In this document: piece after piece, positions 6,933-7,113 of the stretch | Position numbering within the stretch: position 1 is the stretch's first letter | How the letters are laid out: every line of letters begins with the position of its first letter | Assembly (NCBI GenBank): GCA_035490315.1 | Contig: DATHET010000134.1 | Coordinates: 1-7,113, forward strand | DNA from: JADJQU01 sp035490315 | GTDB taxonomy: Bacteria; Planctomycetota; UBA1135; GCA-002686595 | DNA: 7,113 bases | Direction: 5' to 3' | Translations under genes and position numbers: made by a program | The notes under the pieces: model-generated | Seen by the model: the letters and a program-made list of their open reading frames with translations, nothing else | The model's database searches: none | What the model was told of the DNA's origin: nothing

Positions 6933-7113
6933 TCAGCGGATCCGGTCGGCAGCCGCTTGCCAGACCTTGCGCAGGTCTTGGAGAAACTTCTCGTCGTCCC
7001 CCGCGGCATCCGGAAGCTCGCGATCGATCGCCTCCAGGACTCGCGGATCGCCCAGCGGCGCGAGGACTCGCAACCAGCCCCAGTCGCTTCGCGCGAGGAA
7101 GGTCTGTGTGATG
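6933..7113 (-). CDS. 3' end of a minus-strand gene, product unknown
   Basis: On the minus strand, one frame is open from the right edge to a TGA at 6935-6933, giving the last 59 residues of a protein. The translation has a balanced, protein-like composition: ARSDWGWLRVLAPLGDPRV, then LEAIDRELPD and an amphipathic helix EKFLQDLRKVWQAAADRIR. This differs clearly from the Arg-rich shadow on the opposite strand. The segment looks helical and probably cytoplasmic, but it is too short to assign a family. It converges on the Tat-protein gene, with the two stop codons directly adjacent. Confidence 0.65.
   Translation of the reverse strand, partial: ITQTFLARSDWGWLRVLAPLGDPRVLEAIDRELPDAAGDDEKFLQDLRKVWQAAADRIR

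Noticed and set aside
5453..7111. Plus-strand open frame of 552 codons running to the right edge
   Set aside because: It is a +2 shadow of the Tat protein with Arg/Ala-rich translation and no ribosome binding site. Its right end lies opposite a more protein-like minus-strand frame.

Overview
The window is GC-rich bacterial DNA (roughly two-thirds G+C, with GTG as well as ATG starts). It carries almost only exported or cell-surface proteins. The content fits a member of the Planctomycetota: a large lipoprotein joining Calx-beta repeats, a reprolysin-type metalloprotease and an Ig-like anchor domain; a carboxypeptidase-regulatory-like repeat protein; and a C-terminal motif of the QWWGRDPGF type that I associate with secreted planctomycete proteins. 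The phylum is an inference from style and motifs, not from a marker gene.

Layout. At the left edge, the 3' part of a plus-strand gene (2-880) encodes a protein with carboxypeptidase-regulatory-like beta domains. A stretch of about 570 bases without an intact gene follows (881-1452). Its left part holds a minus-strand remnant (890-1053) of a planctomycete-type secreted protein C-terminus, read in two frames that differ by one base. Next come three plus-strand genes for exported proteins: a lipoprotein metalloprotease (1453-3945), a membrane-anchored aspartyl protease with two retropepsin-like units (4010-5293), and a Tat-exported protein of unknown function with many histidines (5418-6932). 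The last 181 bases are the 3' end of a minus-strand gene whose stop codon directly abuts that of the Tat protein.

How the genes relate. The metalloprotease and aspartyl protease genes are 64 bases apart on the same strand and may be co-transcribed. The Tat gene follows after a further 124 bases with its own strong ribosome binding site. All three products should act outside the cytoplasm, but nothing in the sequence proves that they share a pathway. The most notable observation is in the metalloprotease. Its whole protease module (propeptide plus catalytic domain) appears to sit inside an ASH/choice-of-anchor-D-like beta-sandwich, whose first half lies before the protease and second half after it. 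I found no RNA gene, CRISPR array, insertion sequence or convincing rho-independent terminator.
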